A stretch of 64,000 nucleotides of DNA from Fibrobacter sp. (GCA_012519985.1 JAAYPC010000046.1:17967-81966); one strand, 5' to 3'; counted from the stretch's first letter, positions 37,844-48,799 are shown. Program-made: numbers and translations. Notes: generated by a model from the letters alone, not told the origin.

Positions 37844-40573
37844 TTATTGAATAATAAACCTGACCGAGTGTTTTCGTTTCGTCTCTGTGTTCCTGGAACT
37901 TACAATATTAAACACATAAATCCCTCTTGAGAGCGGCATTGTGTTAAGGTCAAAGTTAACCGAATTGATCTCAGTTTTAAAATCCCATTTTCTGACAAGG
38001 CGTCCGGAAACATCAAATAATGATACGCTGGAGAATGCTCCTTCATTATTCAACAATTTCAGGACTGAACCATCTCTGTAAAGCTTTACAGGTCTTGTAT
38101 CATTTCTATCCAATACATTTACAGTGCCGGGCAATGGACGATCGTTTTCTATTCCCTGGGGATTGGACGGATCCAGATCGATTCGCGGCCAGACAAGCTT
38201 GCCGCTTCTCTGTTCATTGACATTATAATCTGCTCCCAGCTCCATCGAGTTCAGATCGAGCCATAGTGTAATGCGCTGGTACTCTTCGGAGCTCAAAGAG
38301 ACATTGTAATGGGAAGGATTCAGATAATTAATCAGTCTGGAAAAAGATGCACCGACTTTTCCCGGAGTAGTTCGTGAACCACCTTTAACCGGTGTAACAA
38401 TATCTCCATTGATATAAGGATTGCCATCTCCACAGAAATAGAAAGCATATTTTTTCAGGCTGCCAAAACTCATATCCGGGCCTTTTCCTCTTTCTCTGTG
38501 GCAAGATGCACATTTTTTATCAAAAACCGGTTTTACTAGTCTGGCAAAGGTAACCGGCTCCACCCCACCCGCATCGGGTTCCAGTTTTGAAGGGGGCCTT
38601 AGATAGGCTAATTTATTGCTTCCTATCTGAACCGCTTCCCATTTGTTTTCATGACATCCAACACACATCATCTGTTCTCCTTCATGAACATAGGTAGCTG
38701 AACGCATTGAATGGACCGCAAGACCTTTATCATCAATCAATTGGAAATATATGCATTTGCCAACAGGAGCTTCACAGTAAACACTGCCATCAGATTCCAC
38801 CGGTACGGTTCCAAGTGACATTCTGGCTAAAGCTTCGGCTGGATATCCGGTCCTTGGCTCGTTTATCAGTCTGGTCTCTTTTGGAAACACCTGAACGATT
38901 CTCATTTTTTTGACTACAGTGTTAGGTGGAAGCGGTATATCTGCTGTATAGACATCATTTACTTTTATTGTTGCACGATAATGATCATCGCTGTTCTTCC
39001 GTTCACCTTGCCAGGTGCCAGTAATAGGTGATGGAGGCTTTTGCCTTTCCTTGACTGGTATAGGATCTATGGGTCTCCAGGTGTTACTTGAATAAATGAG
39101 CTGTTCGCCTCCAAATCTGTCACGCAGAATTACAGTTTTGTTTTTATTACAGATGTAATAATCCTCATTGAGAGGCCATGCTGTTCCATAAGGACCGGTA
39201 GCAAAATCCGGCCAGTCTTTCCATGCAGTAGTGATTCTCTTTACCTGAGAAACTTTCCCGTCATCTTCAATTACAGGATCGATCATGATAAGTTCACCAT
39301 AAGTATAGCTATGATGGCCTGCTGCGGTTGCTATATATTTTTGCGTATTTGGAATCGCACGGATATTGAATTCCGCATTTGGCCTGTCCCATCTTCCATC
39401 TCTCCAGTTAGAGCCGGTAATTGTTTCAAAGGGGTGGGGATAATTTCCATGATATGATCTTGGATCCCTTCCATCGGGGTAACAGGTCCAGAGGTGATGA
39501 GCTATGCAGTCATCACGATCAACATAATCCCATCTGGTGTAAACAATCTTTCCATCATTATCCACGCTTGGATGCCACTCATTAGTTTCATGATAACTGA
39601 GACAGATGATATCGGAACCATCATCTTTCATAGAATGGAGTGTAAAGGTAGGTTTCCCTTTCGTATGACATCGGCCATACCCTCCGCGCCTGTCGGAAAT
39701 AAATGCGATTCGGCCATTGGGGAGCCAGACAGGATCGAAATCATTATGATTTGCGTTTTGAAGGAAATTAAACTCCGATGAAGAGCCTTCGGTAAGTTGA
39801 ACCAGATTGGTCCCGTCAATATTTACTTTAAAGATGTGGTAACATTTGTTATTCGGTGGTGACCATGCAAAAACAATAGTTTTTCCATCATAAGATAGAT
39901 CCGGAGAAAGAAATGCTCCTCCTGTGAGATATGTTCCTTTGAGAGGGCCATTTTCAACCCTGGAATTTTTAAGGACATCAACCAGAACCGGATTGGAAGT
40001 CTTGAACCCTTTCAGGATAAAGAGTCCGCCACCCATGTTAATGTTCCAGGGGTTATATTGATCACACATGTGTACTTCATTATTGGGGAATTCATATCCA
40101 ATAAAGAGAATGTCATCAAAATCAAGCAAAGGGTTGTCCAGAGCGATACGTCTGGCTATTGCACTTAGCTTCATGAACTGATCTCTGTTACCATTATTAT
40201 TTACTGCGGTCTTTGCCAGTGCAGCATTAGCCATTTCTTTTTCCAACTGTTTTATTTCCTGTTCATACCCTTTAAACCTTTCAGATTTATCCAGGTTTTT
40301 TAGATTCTGAAGGAGAAGTTTTGTACGTCGTAATACCACATCTGCAGGAGATCTGTCAGTCGGTAATATCTGTGCATTTATGTCCAGAAGATCATTCTGT
40401 TCAATTGCCTTTTTTGCAAGTCCACTGTTTTTGGTAATTTCCTGCTGCATCTCCAGATACTGCTGTTCCCAGAACGCCTGAATATCAGTTGTATCTGACG
40501 CATAAGCAGCTTTCATGAAAGTGCAAACAGCCAGAATAGCTGCAACACCGGATTTTAATAAATACACTTGCAT
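37844..40573 (-). CDS. Secreted TolB/PD40-type beta-propeller protein with two CxxCH heme motifs (HzsA-like) and C-terminal sorting-like domain
   Basis: 'SPDLSYDGKTIVFAWSP', 'GRIAFISDRRGGYGRCH', 'CVGCHENK', 'CASCHRERGKGPDMSF', C-term 'SVSLFDVSGRLVRKWDF...SRGIYVFNI'; signal peptide from Met at 40573. Confidence 0.7.
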   Translation of the reverse strand: MQVYLLKSGVAAILAVCTFMKAAYASDTTDIQAFWEQQYLEMQQEITKNSGLAKKAIEQNDLLDINAQILPTDRSPADVVLRRTKLLLQNLKNLDKSERFKGYEQEIKQLEKEMANAALAKTAVNNNGNRDQFMKLSAIARRIALDNPLLDFDDILFIGYEFPNNEVHMCDQYNPWNINMGGGLFILKGFKTSNPVLVDVLKNSRVENGPLKGTYLTGGAFLSPDLSYDGKTIVFAWSPPNNKCYHIFKVNIDGTNLVQLTEGSSSEFNFLQNANHNDFDPVWLPNGRIAFISDRRGGYGRCHTKGKPTFTLHSMKDDGSDIICLSYHETNEWHPSVDNDGKIVYTRWDYVDRDDCIAHHLWTCYPDGRDPRSYHGNYPHPFETITGSNWRDGRWDRPNAEFNIRAIPNTQKYIATAAGHHSYTYGELIMIDPVIEDDGKVSQVKRITTAWKDWPDFATGPYGTAWPLNEDYYICNKNKTVILRDRFGGEQLIYSSNTWRPIDPIPVKERQKPPSPITGTWQGERKNSDDHYRATIKVNDVYTADIPLPPNTVVKKMRIVQVFPKETRLINEPRTGYPAEALARMSLGTVPVESDGSVYCEAPVGKCIYFQLIDDKGLAVHSMRSATYVHEGEQMMCVGCHENKWEAVQIGSNKLAYLRPPSKLEPDAGGVEPVTFARLVKPVFDKKCASCHRERGKGPDMSFGSLKKYAFYFCGDGNPYINGDIVTPVKGGSRTTPGKVGASFSRLINYLNPSHYNVSLSSEEYQRITLWLDLNSMELGADYNVNEQRSGKLVWPRIDLDPSNPQGIENDRPLPGTVNVLDRNDTRPVKLYRDGSVLKLLNNEGAFSSVSLFDVSGRLVRKWDFKTEINSVNFDLNTMPLSRGIYVFNIVSSRNTETKRKHSVRFIIQ

Positions 40574-40693
40574 TTTTTTATCGCCCCCCGCATTACAAAA
40601 CATTCCAGATATACTCTGGTACATTGCTTTCTGATCCTGATCCGTTTCTTTCAACCTTTTCATCAATCAGGTTTAAATGGATTTATCTTCTTT

Positions 40694-43603
40694 TTAAAAA
40701 CTTGAAATAACATTTTTACTTATATTCCCATCACAATTTATCACCACTAAATATACTCCTCTTGCCCTGATAGGGATAGCACACGAGCCGGTTATTCTGT
40801 TAAGCCTTTTCATAAGTTGGCCATTGGTTTTAAACACCGAAACACTGTATCTGGTTTCTTTGTCATTTTGTTTTATAAAGATTTTTTCTCTTAAGAACAC
40901 AGTTTGAAATTTGCTTATTTTTTCAGTATTACCCGGTTTGATTGATGTGGCTCCAGTTGCAAATTCAAACCAATTAACATTAAACAGGTAGCCTTCTCCG
41001 CCGGTAAACTTCAAATATAGATCATGTTTTCCTGTAACTTTGCTGATTTTACAGGTCTTTGTAGTCCATGTCTGCCATCCGCCGGTTTCTGTAACCTGAC
41101 AAGTACCCAACAGTGGGCCATCATTGCTGTCAATCCTGATTTCAATATTTCCTCCACTGCCCCCGCAGGCTATTCTCACCAGGAATTCTTCAGAACCGAT
41201 TGTGCCAAATTCGACATTTCTATATACAGCATAATCCCCGTTTTCTATATACCCGATATTCTTTCCACCTTCAGAACAATTCTCAATCTCAATACCTGAT
41301 TGCTGACTGAAATTTTCAGCTTCAATCTGTGACAAAGATCCAAAAACCCTCAGAAGTGCCGATGATTCGCTTGAACTTCCTTTGGAGTTCACCACAAACA
41401 GCTTATAAATGCCGTTTCTTTGAGGAACAGCGATCAAAGTGTCAAATCCACCTGCTTTTGTCATGGATGGGCCTTCAACAAAAGCAGTTGTCCCTGAAGG
41501 AGCAAACCAAACTGTAGCAGAAGAATCTGCACTACTGCGTATTTTTATGCTGCTTCCGGCTTGAGCTTCACAGCTCGCAGGAAAAACGTAATTTTCAATA
41601 TCTATAAAACTTTCCGGATAAACACTCCTGTATTTATCCTGAACTCCTGAATTTACACAAAAGGTATACTGAGTAGCAGGCCATACATTGTCTGAACGCA
41701 CCTGAATCGGATCGATCGTACTGTTGGGTGGATTGATACCCATTTTGTCAACTGTCGCAAATGTCCTTAAAATCGTCAAATGATGCTTTCCACCGAAATC
41801 TTCACAGTTTATTGTATATTTTACTCCCGGATCGATGTCCAGCACATTATCATTTTCAACCACATGAGCAGTACCCTCGTCGTTATGCAAACCATAGGTC
41901 GGCCCCGATGTGGCAGCAGGGATTCCCTTTACATAGTTTTCATTTATGGTAGTACCGGGATTCTGGCCGATTGTATAAATTGCACCACTGTCATGCAGTC
42001 TGTTAAGGGTATTAATCAATCGGTTATAGCTGATAGTGTTATTTTTGGCAGTAGTTGAGTTGGTGAAATTGCACCAGCCCCATCCCAGATGAATTCCATT
42101 ATAAGCGGTTAATTCTACATGGTTATGGGTAATTGTAAGACCTTCGACGAAGTAAGCGGTTATTGCAGCACACCCTCCAAATCCCGGAGCAGTACTAATA
42201 TCATATAGCAAATTATTGGTGATGGTGTTATCCTTGCAGATTCTCTCGACGCTGGGAGCGTATTTAGCGTGAGTTCCACCATCACCAATATAAACATGCT
42301 GTGGGTGTCCAATGGTCACACCACTGGAGGTGATATCGGTTATAAAGTTACCAATAATATTACAGTTTATCACGTCGTTAGCCATGTTGATTCCATCGCA
42401 GCCACTGTGTTTGATTACATTCCCTATGAAATCGATTGAATCGCTGTGATTAACGGTTATCATCCCTGGGTGAAGGTCAAGAAGTTCGTATTGTGTGTTG
42501 TGCCAGTTATCGTTATAGAAGGCAATAAATGCGTTAGCTCCCTGACAAGTGGTTTTGCCGTAGGAGTTTCCGACTTTGACAAGATTAAACTCTGTGTGAG
42601 CAAAAGTAATACCCTGGAAAGAGATATTTTCCACCCTGTTGGTCGGTGATGTTCCTGCAATATCAATCAGTTTCTCTACAACCGGAGCCTGCACATCAGC
42701 GGTTTCCATGTTTTCACCTGGACGCGCATAATAATAGAGGAGCTTTTCTGTTTTGTCGAAATAAAATTGTCCAGGAGAATTAAGAAATTCAAATGCATTA
42801 TAAATCGTATGTGTTCCGGAAGTAGTAAAGGCCGCACCCCATCCTGGTGTCTGAGCAATTGCACCGTATGGTTGCTGCAAAAGCAATGCCCTGTAATTGT
42901 CACTGGTACTGATGACATCCCTGACGCAGACAATGTTCTCGTTCCATGTGGTACCGTTTACAATCTCCAGGTCATCCTTATTTCTGGTAATATTGGGCAG
43001 GTCTGATGAATTATATTTGACTCCATCACTTTTACTGCCGCTTGTCCATGCCCACTCAGCCTGTCCTTTGGTTACCGAATAGGTTCCCTCCCCTCCTCTT
43101 GCAGTAACCCTTTTACTGGTCATCTGGGCTCTTTTATCATTGACATAAAGGTTTCTGAGCTTGGTCGTTCGGTTAAGAGAAGCTTTGTATATATCTCCAC
43201 TATGTTTTGTCCAACCAGTAACCTTCACAGCTCCACTTAATACCGGTGTTTCACCAGGATATGCCATATAGTAAACCCTGTATCCGTTTTTCCCGGAATC
43301 CTCCGGTCTGAATGTTATTGTGCTGTTGACACTGTAAGTCCCGCCTCTCAGGTATACTATAATATCTTCTGACATACTGCTGTTTATTGCACGTACAGCA
43401 TCACGGGCAGCAGCGATAGTCTTGAAAGGAGCACTGATAGTACCAGGATTATCATCATTACCAGAAGGTGACACATAAAATTTGGTTTGTGCTGCAGCCA
43501 GACCCGTGAACAGAAAAAGAAAACATACTGTTATGGATGATGACCTGATTATTGAATGCAGTGTCTTGCTCTCTTTATTGATAACCACAAATGCACCCCT
43601 CAT
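40694..43603 (-). CDS. Secreted right-handed beta-helix protein (GH141-like) with CBM6-like and sorting-like domains
   Basis: 'FYVSPSGNDDNPGTISAPFKTIAAARDAVRAI', beta-helix repeats, 'IEAENFSQQSGIEIENCSEGG..YIENGDYAVY' CBM6-like. Confidence 0.7.
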   Translation of the reverse strand: MRGAFVVINKESKTLHSIIRSSSITVCFLFLFTGLAAAQTKFYVSPSGNDDNPGTISAPFKTIAAARDAVRAINSSMSEDIIVYLRGGTYSVNSTITFRPEDSGKNGYRVYYMAYPGETPVLSGAVKVTGWTKHSGDIYKASLNRTTKLRNLYVNDKRAQMTSKRVTARGGEGTYSVTKGQAEWAWTSGSKSDGVKYNSSDLPNITRNKDDLEIVNGTTWNENIVCVRDVISTSDNYRALLLQQPYGAIAQTPGWGAAFTTSGTHTIYNAFEFLNSPGQFYFDKTEKLLYYYARPGENMETADVQAPVVEKLIDIAGTSPTNRVENISFQGITFAHTEFNLVKVGNSYGKTTCQGANAFIAFYNDNWHNTQYELLDLHPGMITVNHSDSIDFIGNVIKHSGCDGINMANDVINCNIIGNFITDITSSGVTIGHPQHVYIGDGGTHAKYAPSVERICKDNTITNNLLYDISTAPGFGGCAAITAYFVEGLTITHNHVELTAYNGIHLGWGWCNFTNSTTAKNNTISYNRLINTLNRLHDSGAIYTIGQNPGTTINENYVKGIPAATSGPTYGLHNDEGTAHVVENDNVLDIDPGVKYTINCEDFGGKHHLTILRTFATVDKMGINPPNSTIDPIQVRSDNVWPATQYTFCVNSGVQDKYRSVYPESFIDIENYVFPASCEAQAGSSIKIRSSADSSATVWFAPSGTTAFVEGPSMTKAGGFDTLIAVPQRNGIYKLFVVNSKGSSSESSALLRVFGSLSQIEAENFSQQSGIEIENCSEGGKNIGYIENGDYAVYRNVEFGTIGSEEFLVRIACGGSGGNIEIRIDSNDGPLLGTCQVTETGGWQTWTTKTCKISKVTGKHDLYLKFTGGEGYLFNVNWFEFATGATSIKPGNTEKISKFQTVFLREKIFIKQNDKETRYSVSVFKTNGQLMKRLNRITGSCAIPIRARGVYLVVINCDGNISKNVISSF

Positions 43604-43710
43604 GTAGTTATTGCCAATCAGTGTTTAATTTTACCAATATTGCTCATTCAGGTATAAATTAAAGCATGTAGAAGGAATCTTCATGATTTTCAGATAAGTT
43701 AATGAAAAAA

Positions 43711-43731
43711 GTGTTCCGTAATCAGGAACAG
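43711..43731. promoter_or_regulatory. Putative operator GTGTTCCgtaatcaGGAACA
   Basis: TGTTCC-N7-GGAACA about 108 bp upstream of the beta-helix gene start; matches two other sites in the cluster. Confidence 0.65.
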
Positions 43732-43931
43732 ATTACAAATGCCATGCAGATAATTGCGGATTTTTCTTCTTATTGAGCTGATATCTGAATTTCCAAATAT
43801 TCTTCAGCAGCTTGCCACTTGCGGGATGATCAGGCGTTTAGAAAACGGGAATTTTCTCCTCAGGATTTTACCTGAACCATGATATATGCGACTGTCGTTC
43901 TTTTAGTGTGTCACGTGTTTTGACTGGAGGG

Positions 43932-43965
43932 ATACCTCATCCGGTTTTTCATCCGGATGAGGTAT
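43932..43965. terminator. Stem-loop, possible terminator after GH30-GH43 unit
   Basis: 13-bp perfect stem atacctcatccgg / ccggatgaggtat. Confidence 0.55.
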
Positions 43966-44033
43966 TTACTATGTTCTTTCCTTATTGAATCCTGTATTAT
44001 GAGCAGGTTTGGTGCACAATGTTATGCACCTTT

Positions 44034-46346
44034 TTACTTCATCAGCAGGATTTTTGAACTGCTGATAGTCTTATTTCCGTTGCTTATTTTCAGGACATAA
44101 TATCCTTCGCATATATCTGAGAGGTCAAAACTACGGCTATAGTATGCAGCAGAACTTGCCTGAAATTCTGCAGATTTTACAACTTTACCTTTCAAATCAT
44201 AGAGTCTGATATATGTCGATCCATTTCCTGGTGTTGTAAAATTCAACTTCAGGATTGAGTTGCTGACATTCACCTTCACACCAGAAGGTATAGCAGTTCT
44301 TACTGAACCAATAACATTTGTTTTGTCTAGTTTTACGGATACATTATCAATGTAAATATTACCAGGTTCAGTACCGGCGTTAATACTTATCTGCCCATTG
44401 ACATCGGTTTCCTGTCCCATTGTAAAATTAAACGAGAATGACTTCTTTGTGGTGGTAAGATCAAATTTCTGCACTTTTGACAGATGGCTTTCCCCTTGAT
44501 CATCTGCCATCTTTACATCCACTTCAATGGATCTTTCTGAAGCTGCATAGGCATCGAATGTTACTTTGTATTCTTTTCCCTTTTCAAGAAAGAGTCCTGA
44601 CTGAACAAGCCGGGCACCATCTCTTATTTCTGATACACCGGTTACGGCTATTTTGTACTCTCCTTCAACAACACTTCCGGTTGACATCCCATTCTGGGCA
44701 TGAAGCGTCCATTCATCTGTTCCGGAGCTGAAATCACCGTTTATTACCAGGTTGCCATCTACAGGACTGCGTGCAAAAAGTGCGGAAATGGTTTTATCAG
44801 CAGTCATTTCTATGGTTAGAGGATTCTCGTTTCCGCTTATCCCTTCACCTTTCCAGCCAGCAAATTGCCATCCATCCGCAGGTTCAGCAGTAAGAGTAAC
44901 AGAAGCTCCCTCCTCATATCCCGATTTGTCCGGAGAGCGGCTGACTGTTCCCTGTCCAACAGTTTCGGTAGAAAGCTGATAACCAGAAACCATGAAACGC
45001 CACCAGTTCAAACGGAAAGGTTCACCCGATCCTTTGAAAACCAGATAAAGGAAGTCTTTTTTACCGGTGCAGTTGCTGACATCACATTGAAAAGTCTTCC
45101 AGGTAGTCCACGCTCCTGTTCCGGTGATTTCGCAGGTTCCAACAAGTGTTCCGTTCTGACTTCCCAACCGCAGTTCAATTGTACCACCGGAAGAGCCGCT
45201 GGCAGCGCGAACCTCAAATTTATCTGCTCCATCACCGAAGTTTACACCTTTAACCCGGATATAGTCACCATTTGAAATAGAGGTAACCATTATCCCGCCT
45301 TCACTGCACACATCGGTTTTAATTCCAGACTGCAAATTGATAGTTTCAGCTTGAATTGTATCAAAAGGATTGAGGTCTTTGATCTGGGGAGGTCCATTCT
45401 CGGTACAGCTTGATTTCTTCATGGTTCCATCTGCATTATAAGATGCCAGATCAACACTTACGTTTCTTTTATATGTCTGATTAGATAATCTGCGGTCGTG
45501 GTAAAATACATACCAATTATCCTGAAATTCAACCACAGATGCGTGATTGTTATTGCCCATGTTGATGTTATTACCATTAATATTGGGATTGTCAAGAATA
45601 GTGCCCTTATGTTGAAAACCGGTCATTGGATTGTTACTTGTCATATAATCTATTCTTGCTGAACTGCCCTGAAAATCTGTAGAATATGAGAAGTAATAAG
45701 TTCCATTGTATTTATGCATAAAGGCAGCTTCAAAGGAGCGTGGAGCGTTAATTGTTACAGCAGTTCCACTTGTGGAAATCATATCTTTATTTAACTTGAT
45801 AACCCTTAGGTTTTCACCTGGAGTAGATCCTCCACCACCAAAATAAAGATATGCCTGACCATCATCATCAATAAATGCAGCCGGATCAAAAAGCCACTCT
45901 ACATTACAATTAGGCATGCTTTTATTGACGATTGCTTTACCCAGTGCATCTTGAAACGGTCCTTCAGGCCTGTCGCCAACCGCCACACCTATCGATGATC
46001 CACCATCAGGGAAATAAAGGTAAAATTTACCGTCTCTGTAAGCACTCCCCGGTGCATAAGCACGGTTTGCCCAAGAAGCATCCCTGGGCACTTTAAATAC
46101 TTCACCATGATCGGTCCAGTTAACCATGTCATCCGATGAAATGAGTGTATAATCAACAATATCGTAACTTTCTCCTTTATTATTATCATCCCGCGAACAA
46201 TACACATAAACCCTTCCATTATATACCATTGCATTGGGGTCAGCAGTGTATTTATGAGTTATAATCGGATTTTCTGCCAAAACCATCTGAATGAGCAGAA
46301 ACACCATAACCAAAAATCCCGGGTACATTGAGCGATTTAATACCAT
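44034..46346 (-). CDS. GH43-like glycosidase + CBM6 + bacterial beta-repeat + CBM4/9-like + sorting-like domain
   Basis: 'NPIITHKYTADPNAMVYNGRVYVYCSRDD', 'AETINLQSGIKTDVCSEGG', 'GQGTVSRSPDKSGYEEGASVTLTAEPADGW', 'NLVINGDFSSGTDEWTL'. Confidence 0.88.
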   Translation of the reverse strand: MVLNRSMYPGFLVMVFLLIQMVLAENPIITHKYTADPNAMVYNGRVYVYCSRDDNNKGESYDIVDYTLISSDDMVNWTDHGEVFKVPRDASWANRAYAPGSAYRDGKFYLYFPDGGSSIGVAVGDRPEGPFQDALGKAIVNKSMPNCNVEWLFDPAAFIDDDGQAYLYFGGGGSTPGENLRVIKLNKDMISTSGTAVTINAPRSFEAAFMHKYNGTYYFSYSTDFQGSSARIDYMTSNNPMTGFQHKGTILDNPNINGNNINMGNNNHASVVEFQDNWYVFYHDRRLSNQTYKRNVSVDLASYNADGTMKKSSCTENGPPQIKDLNPFDTIQAETINLQSGIKTDVCSEGGIMVTSISNGDYIRVKGVNFGDGADKFEVRAASGSSGGTIELRLGSQNGTLVGTCEITGTGAWTTWKTFQCDVSNCTGKKDFLYLVFKGSGEPFRLNWWRFMVSGYQLSTETVGQGTVSRSPDKSGYEEGASVTLTAEPADGWQFAGWKGEGISGNENPLTIEMTADKTISALFARSPVDGNLVINGDFSSGTDEWTLHAQNGMSTGSVVEGEYKIAVTGVSEIRDGARLVQSGLFLEKGKEYKVTFDAYAASERSIEVDVKMADDQGESHLSKVQKFDLTTTKKSFSFNFTMGQETDVNGQISINAGTEPGNIYIDNVSVKLDKTNVIGSVRTAIPSGVKVNVSNSILKLNFTTPGNGSTYIRLYDLKGKVVKSAEFQASSAAYYSRSFDLSDICEGYYVLKISNGNKTISSSKILLMK

Positions 46347-46470
46347 GTTACACTCCCTGTTTAGTTTTCAATAAATTTATATAATATATCTTTTTTACTT
46401 GTTTGCTGTTAAAGTTAAAGATCTCAATGCATACATTCCCACAGTAGTATAATAAATATGTTCATCATCT

Positions 46471-48711
46471 TCATCTGGCCAGAAATATCTTTGAAGAATG
46501 AACAATATTTTCTGTTCCGATTTTCACCACATAGGCACCACTAGACAGTTTTGATAAATCATAACTGTACACTCCATCTGTTCCGGCTGCGGTTCGAAAT
46601 GAAGTATTCTTAACAAGATTTCCTCTCAGATCAAATAATTGCACAGATGATTCCTTCTCAACAGGACTTCTTGATTCTATTCTAAGGATAAAATTTCTAC
46701 AGCTCACATTGAATGAAGAATTCCTGATGTTACGATTGCTCTTGTAGACAGATGAAGGTTCAGTGACTCTAACCGAGACATTATCAATTGTAACTGCAGC
46801 ATCTGATAGTGCTACATTGAATCCCAGACGGCCATTGATATCGTCCTCATGCTCCATTTTAAAACGAAAAGAAAATGTCTGTTTAGAGTTAGTCAATTCA
46901 AAATGCTGCAATTGCGGCAGATAGCTTGTCCAGGGATCCTCCGCCATCTCCACATTTACTTCCAGTGATCTTTCTGAAGCCGCAAAAGCATCAAACTTTA
47001 CCTCATAATTTTTACCTTTTTCAAGATAAATGCCGGGTTGAACAAGCTGAATATCATGAGGGTTTGTGCCTGTACTTTCTATAGCAATTCTATATTCCTC
47101 ATTCACAACTGTACCGGTAGCAGCTCCATCCCAGACATTGAGCCTCCATTCTGCTGAATCGGAGTTGAAGTCACCATTAAGTACCAGGTTACCATCTGCA
47201 GTACCACGTGTAAAAAGTGCCGTAATCGCTTTATCCTCATCCATAGTCAGAGTAACCGGATTTTCGGCCCCACTCAAACCAGAACCATTCCAACTGGAAA
47301 ATACATAACCCGGTTGCGGCTGAGCTGTAAGTGTTACAGTTTGTCCTTCATCAAAAATGGCAAGATCAGGGTCACGAATAACTGTTCCCCGGCCGATAGT
47401 CTCTATACTTAGCCGTAAACCGGGATTATATAAACCTACAAAAGAGACAACGCTTTTGGCAGGAAGAGTCCAGGTGAAACTGCTGCCTGCAGTGACCTGG
47501 TTACGGGCGGTCAATTTGACCTCTTCAGAAGTTTCCCACGGAGTCACCGCAGGCACGGATATACCATCCAGAATGAATTTCTGCTCTTTTGCAGTGGTAT
47601 TTTCATTTATTGCAACGATTGTTAACTGTCCGAGAGAGTCATTGCGATATGCAGTAACATAAATACCAGAAGAAGGGTTATCGGTTGCACTGACCCTATA
47701 AGAACCTGGTCTCACAAACCGACTGTAATTACCCATCACATAACCACGTTGAATCACGTGCCCGCGCATTACCAGACCGTTGGATGCAGTTCCATTCACT
47801 CCGTCTGCAGGAATAATCCACCATGTGTGATATGCACTTACCGGACCGTTGACAATCTGACCATGCATCTGTTTAGCGATAGCAATACCGGGTGTCATGG
47901 ATTCATCGCCAGCAAACTGATCAAATCCATACTCAGTTTCCCATAGTTCTTTCCCTTTTTCTTTGACAAGGTTATATGGATAACCACGGGAACTGGTCGG
48001 TTCATCTCCATAAGAATGCGATGCAATAACATCGCAGTATTTTGCCGCGTCAGGATCGTTTAATATCGCATCGCCAAATGGTTTAAGTGATCCCCAGTTA
48101 ATAACTTCCGGTGCAATGATTCCGGTTTTTAATCCGGCTTTTTCCAGTGATGGACCCAGATATTTTCCAATGAAAGTAGCAAGCTGCTCTGGTGTATATC
48201 TGCATGATTCATATTCGGCTGTCCAGTTTGGCTCATTCTGTGCAGAAATCCATTTCAGGTCAACTCCCTTTGACTGCAGGTTTTTAATGTAAGAAACAAG
48301 CCGGTCAGCCCAGTCCTGATAACGTGAAGGAAGAAGGCTGCCTCCATTATTCACACTATTATTATCTTTCCAATCACCTGGAGGAGACCATGGGGCTGCC
48401 CATATAGAGGCACCCAGCGCCTGAACCTTTTTCGCAATATCTATTTCACCATCACCGGTTGTTCCGTTGGGAGCTATTCTCATTCTAACCAGAGTCAATC
48501 CGCAGCCCTCTGTGGGAGAAAAAAGTTCTGTTATCAGTTCGTCTTTAAGACCGCCAGCCCAGGCAGTCGAACCGCCAAAACCGGACATCCGCTGTTGAAT
48601 ATCTTCAAACTGAACGATACAATCCCCAGCAAAAATCCCGGTTACAAGCCCGATAAAGATGATTGTCAATCCATGACCGATCCAATTCCTTCTGATGAGT
48701 CTCATGTGCAT
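46471..48711 (-). CDS. GH30 (glucuronoxylanase-type) + bacterial beta-repeat + CBM4/9-like + sorting-like domain
   Basis: 'QRMSGFGGSTAWAGGL', 'WAAPWSPPGDWKDN', 'LKWISAQNEPNWTAEYESC', 'GKELWETEYG'. Confidence 0.88.
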   Translation of the reverse strand: MHMRLIRRNWIGHGLTIIFIGLVTGIFAGDCIVQFEDIQQRMSGFGGSTAWAGGLKDELITELFSPTEGCGLTLVRMRIAPNGTTGDGEIDIAKKVQALGASIWAAPWSPPGDWKDNNSVNNGGSLLPSRYQDWADRLVSYIKNLQSKGVDLKWISAQNEPNWTAEYESCRYTPEQLATFIGKYLGPSLEKAGLKTGIIAPEVINWGSLKPFGDAILNDPDAAKYCDVIASHSYGDEPTSSRGYPYNLVKEKGKELWETEYGFDQFAGDESMTPGIAIAKQMHGQIVNGPVSAYHTWWIIPADGVNGTASNGLVMRGHVIQRGYVMGNYSRFVRPGSYRVSATDNPSSGIYVTAYRNDSLGQLTIVAINENTTAKEQKFILDGISVPAVTPWETSEEVKLTARNQVTAGSSFTWTLPAKSVVSFVGLYNPGLRLSIETIGRGTVIRDPDLAIFDEGQTVTLTAQPQPGYVFSSWNGSGLSGAENPVTLTMDEDKAITALFTRGTADGNLVLNGDFNSDSAEWRLNVWDGAATGTVVNEEYRIAIESTGTNPHDIQLVQPGIYLEKGKNYEVKFDAFAASERSLEVNVEMAEDPWTSYLPQLQHFELTNSKQTFSFRFKMEHEDDINGRLGFNVALSDAAVTIDNVSVRVTEPSSVYKSNRNIRNSSFNVSCRNFILRIESRSPVEKESSVQLFDLRGNLVKNTSFRTAAGTDGVYSYDLSKLSSGAYVVKIGTENIVHSSKIFLAR

Positions 48712-48799
48712 ACTAACTCTTTCAGGCTTTGCAGTTATTGATAAAATAAGGATAAATCATCAGATTCCAGTAAATTACAGAAGATTCAGGATAAAATGT

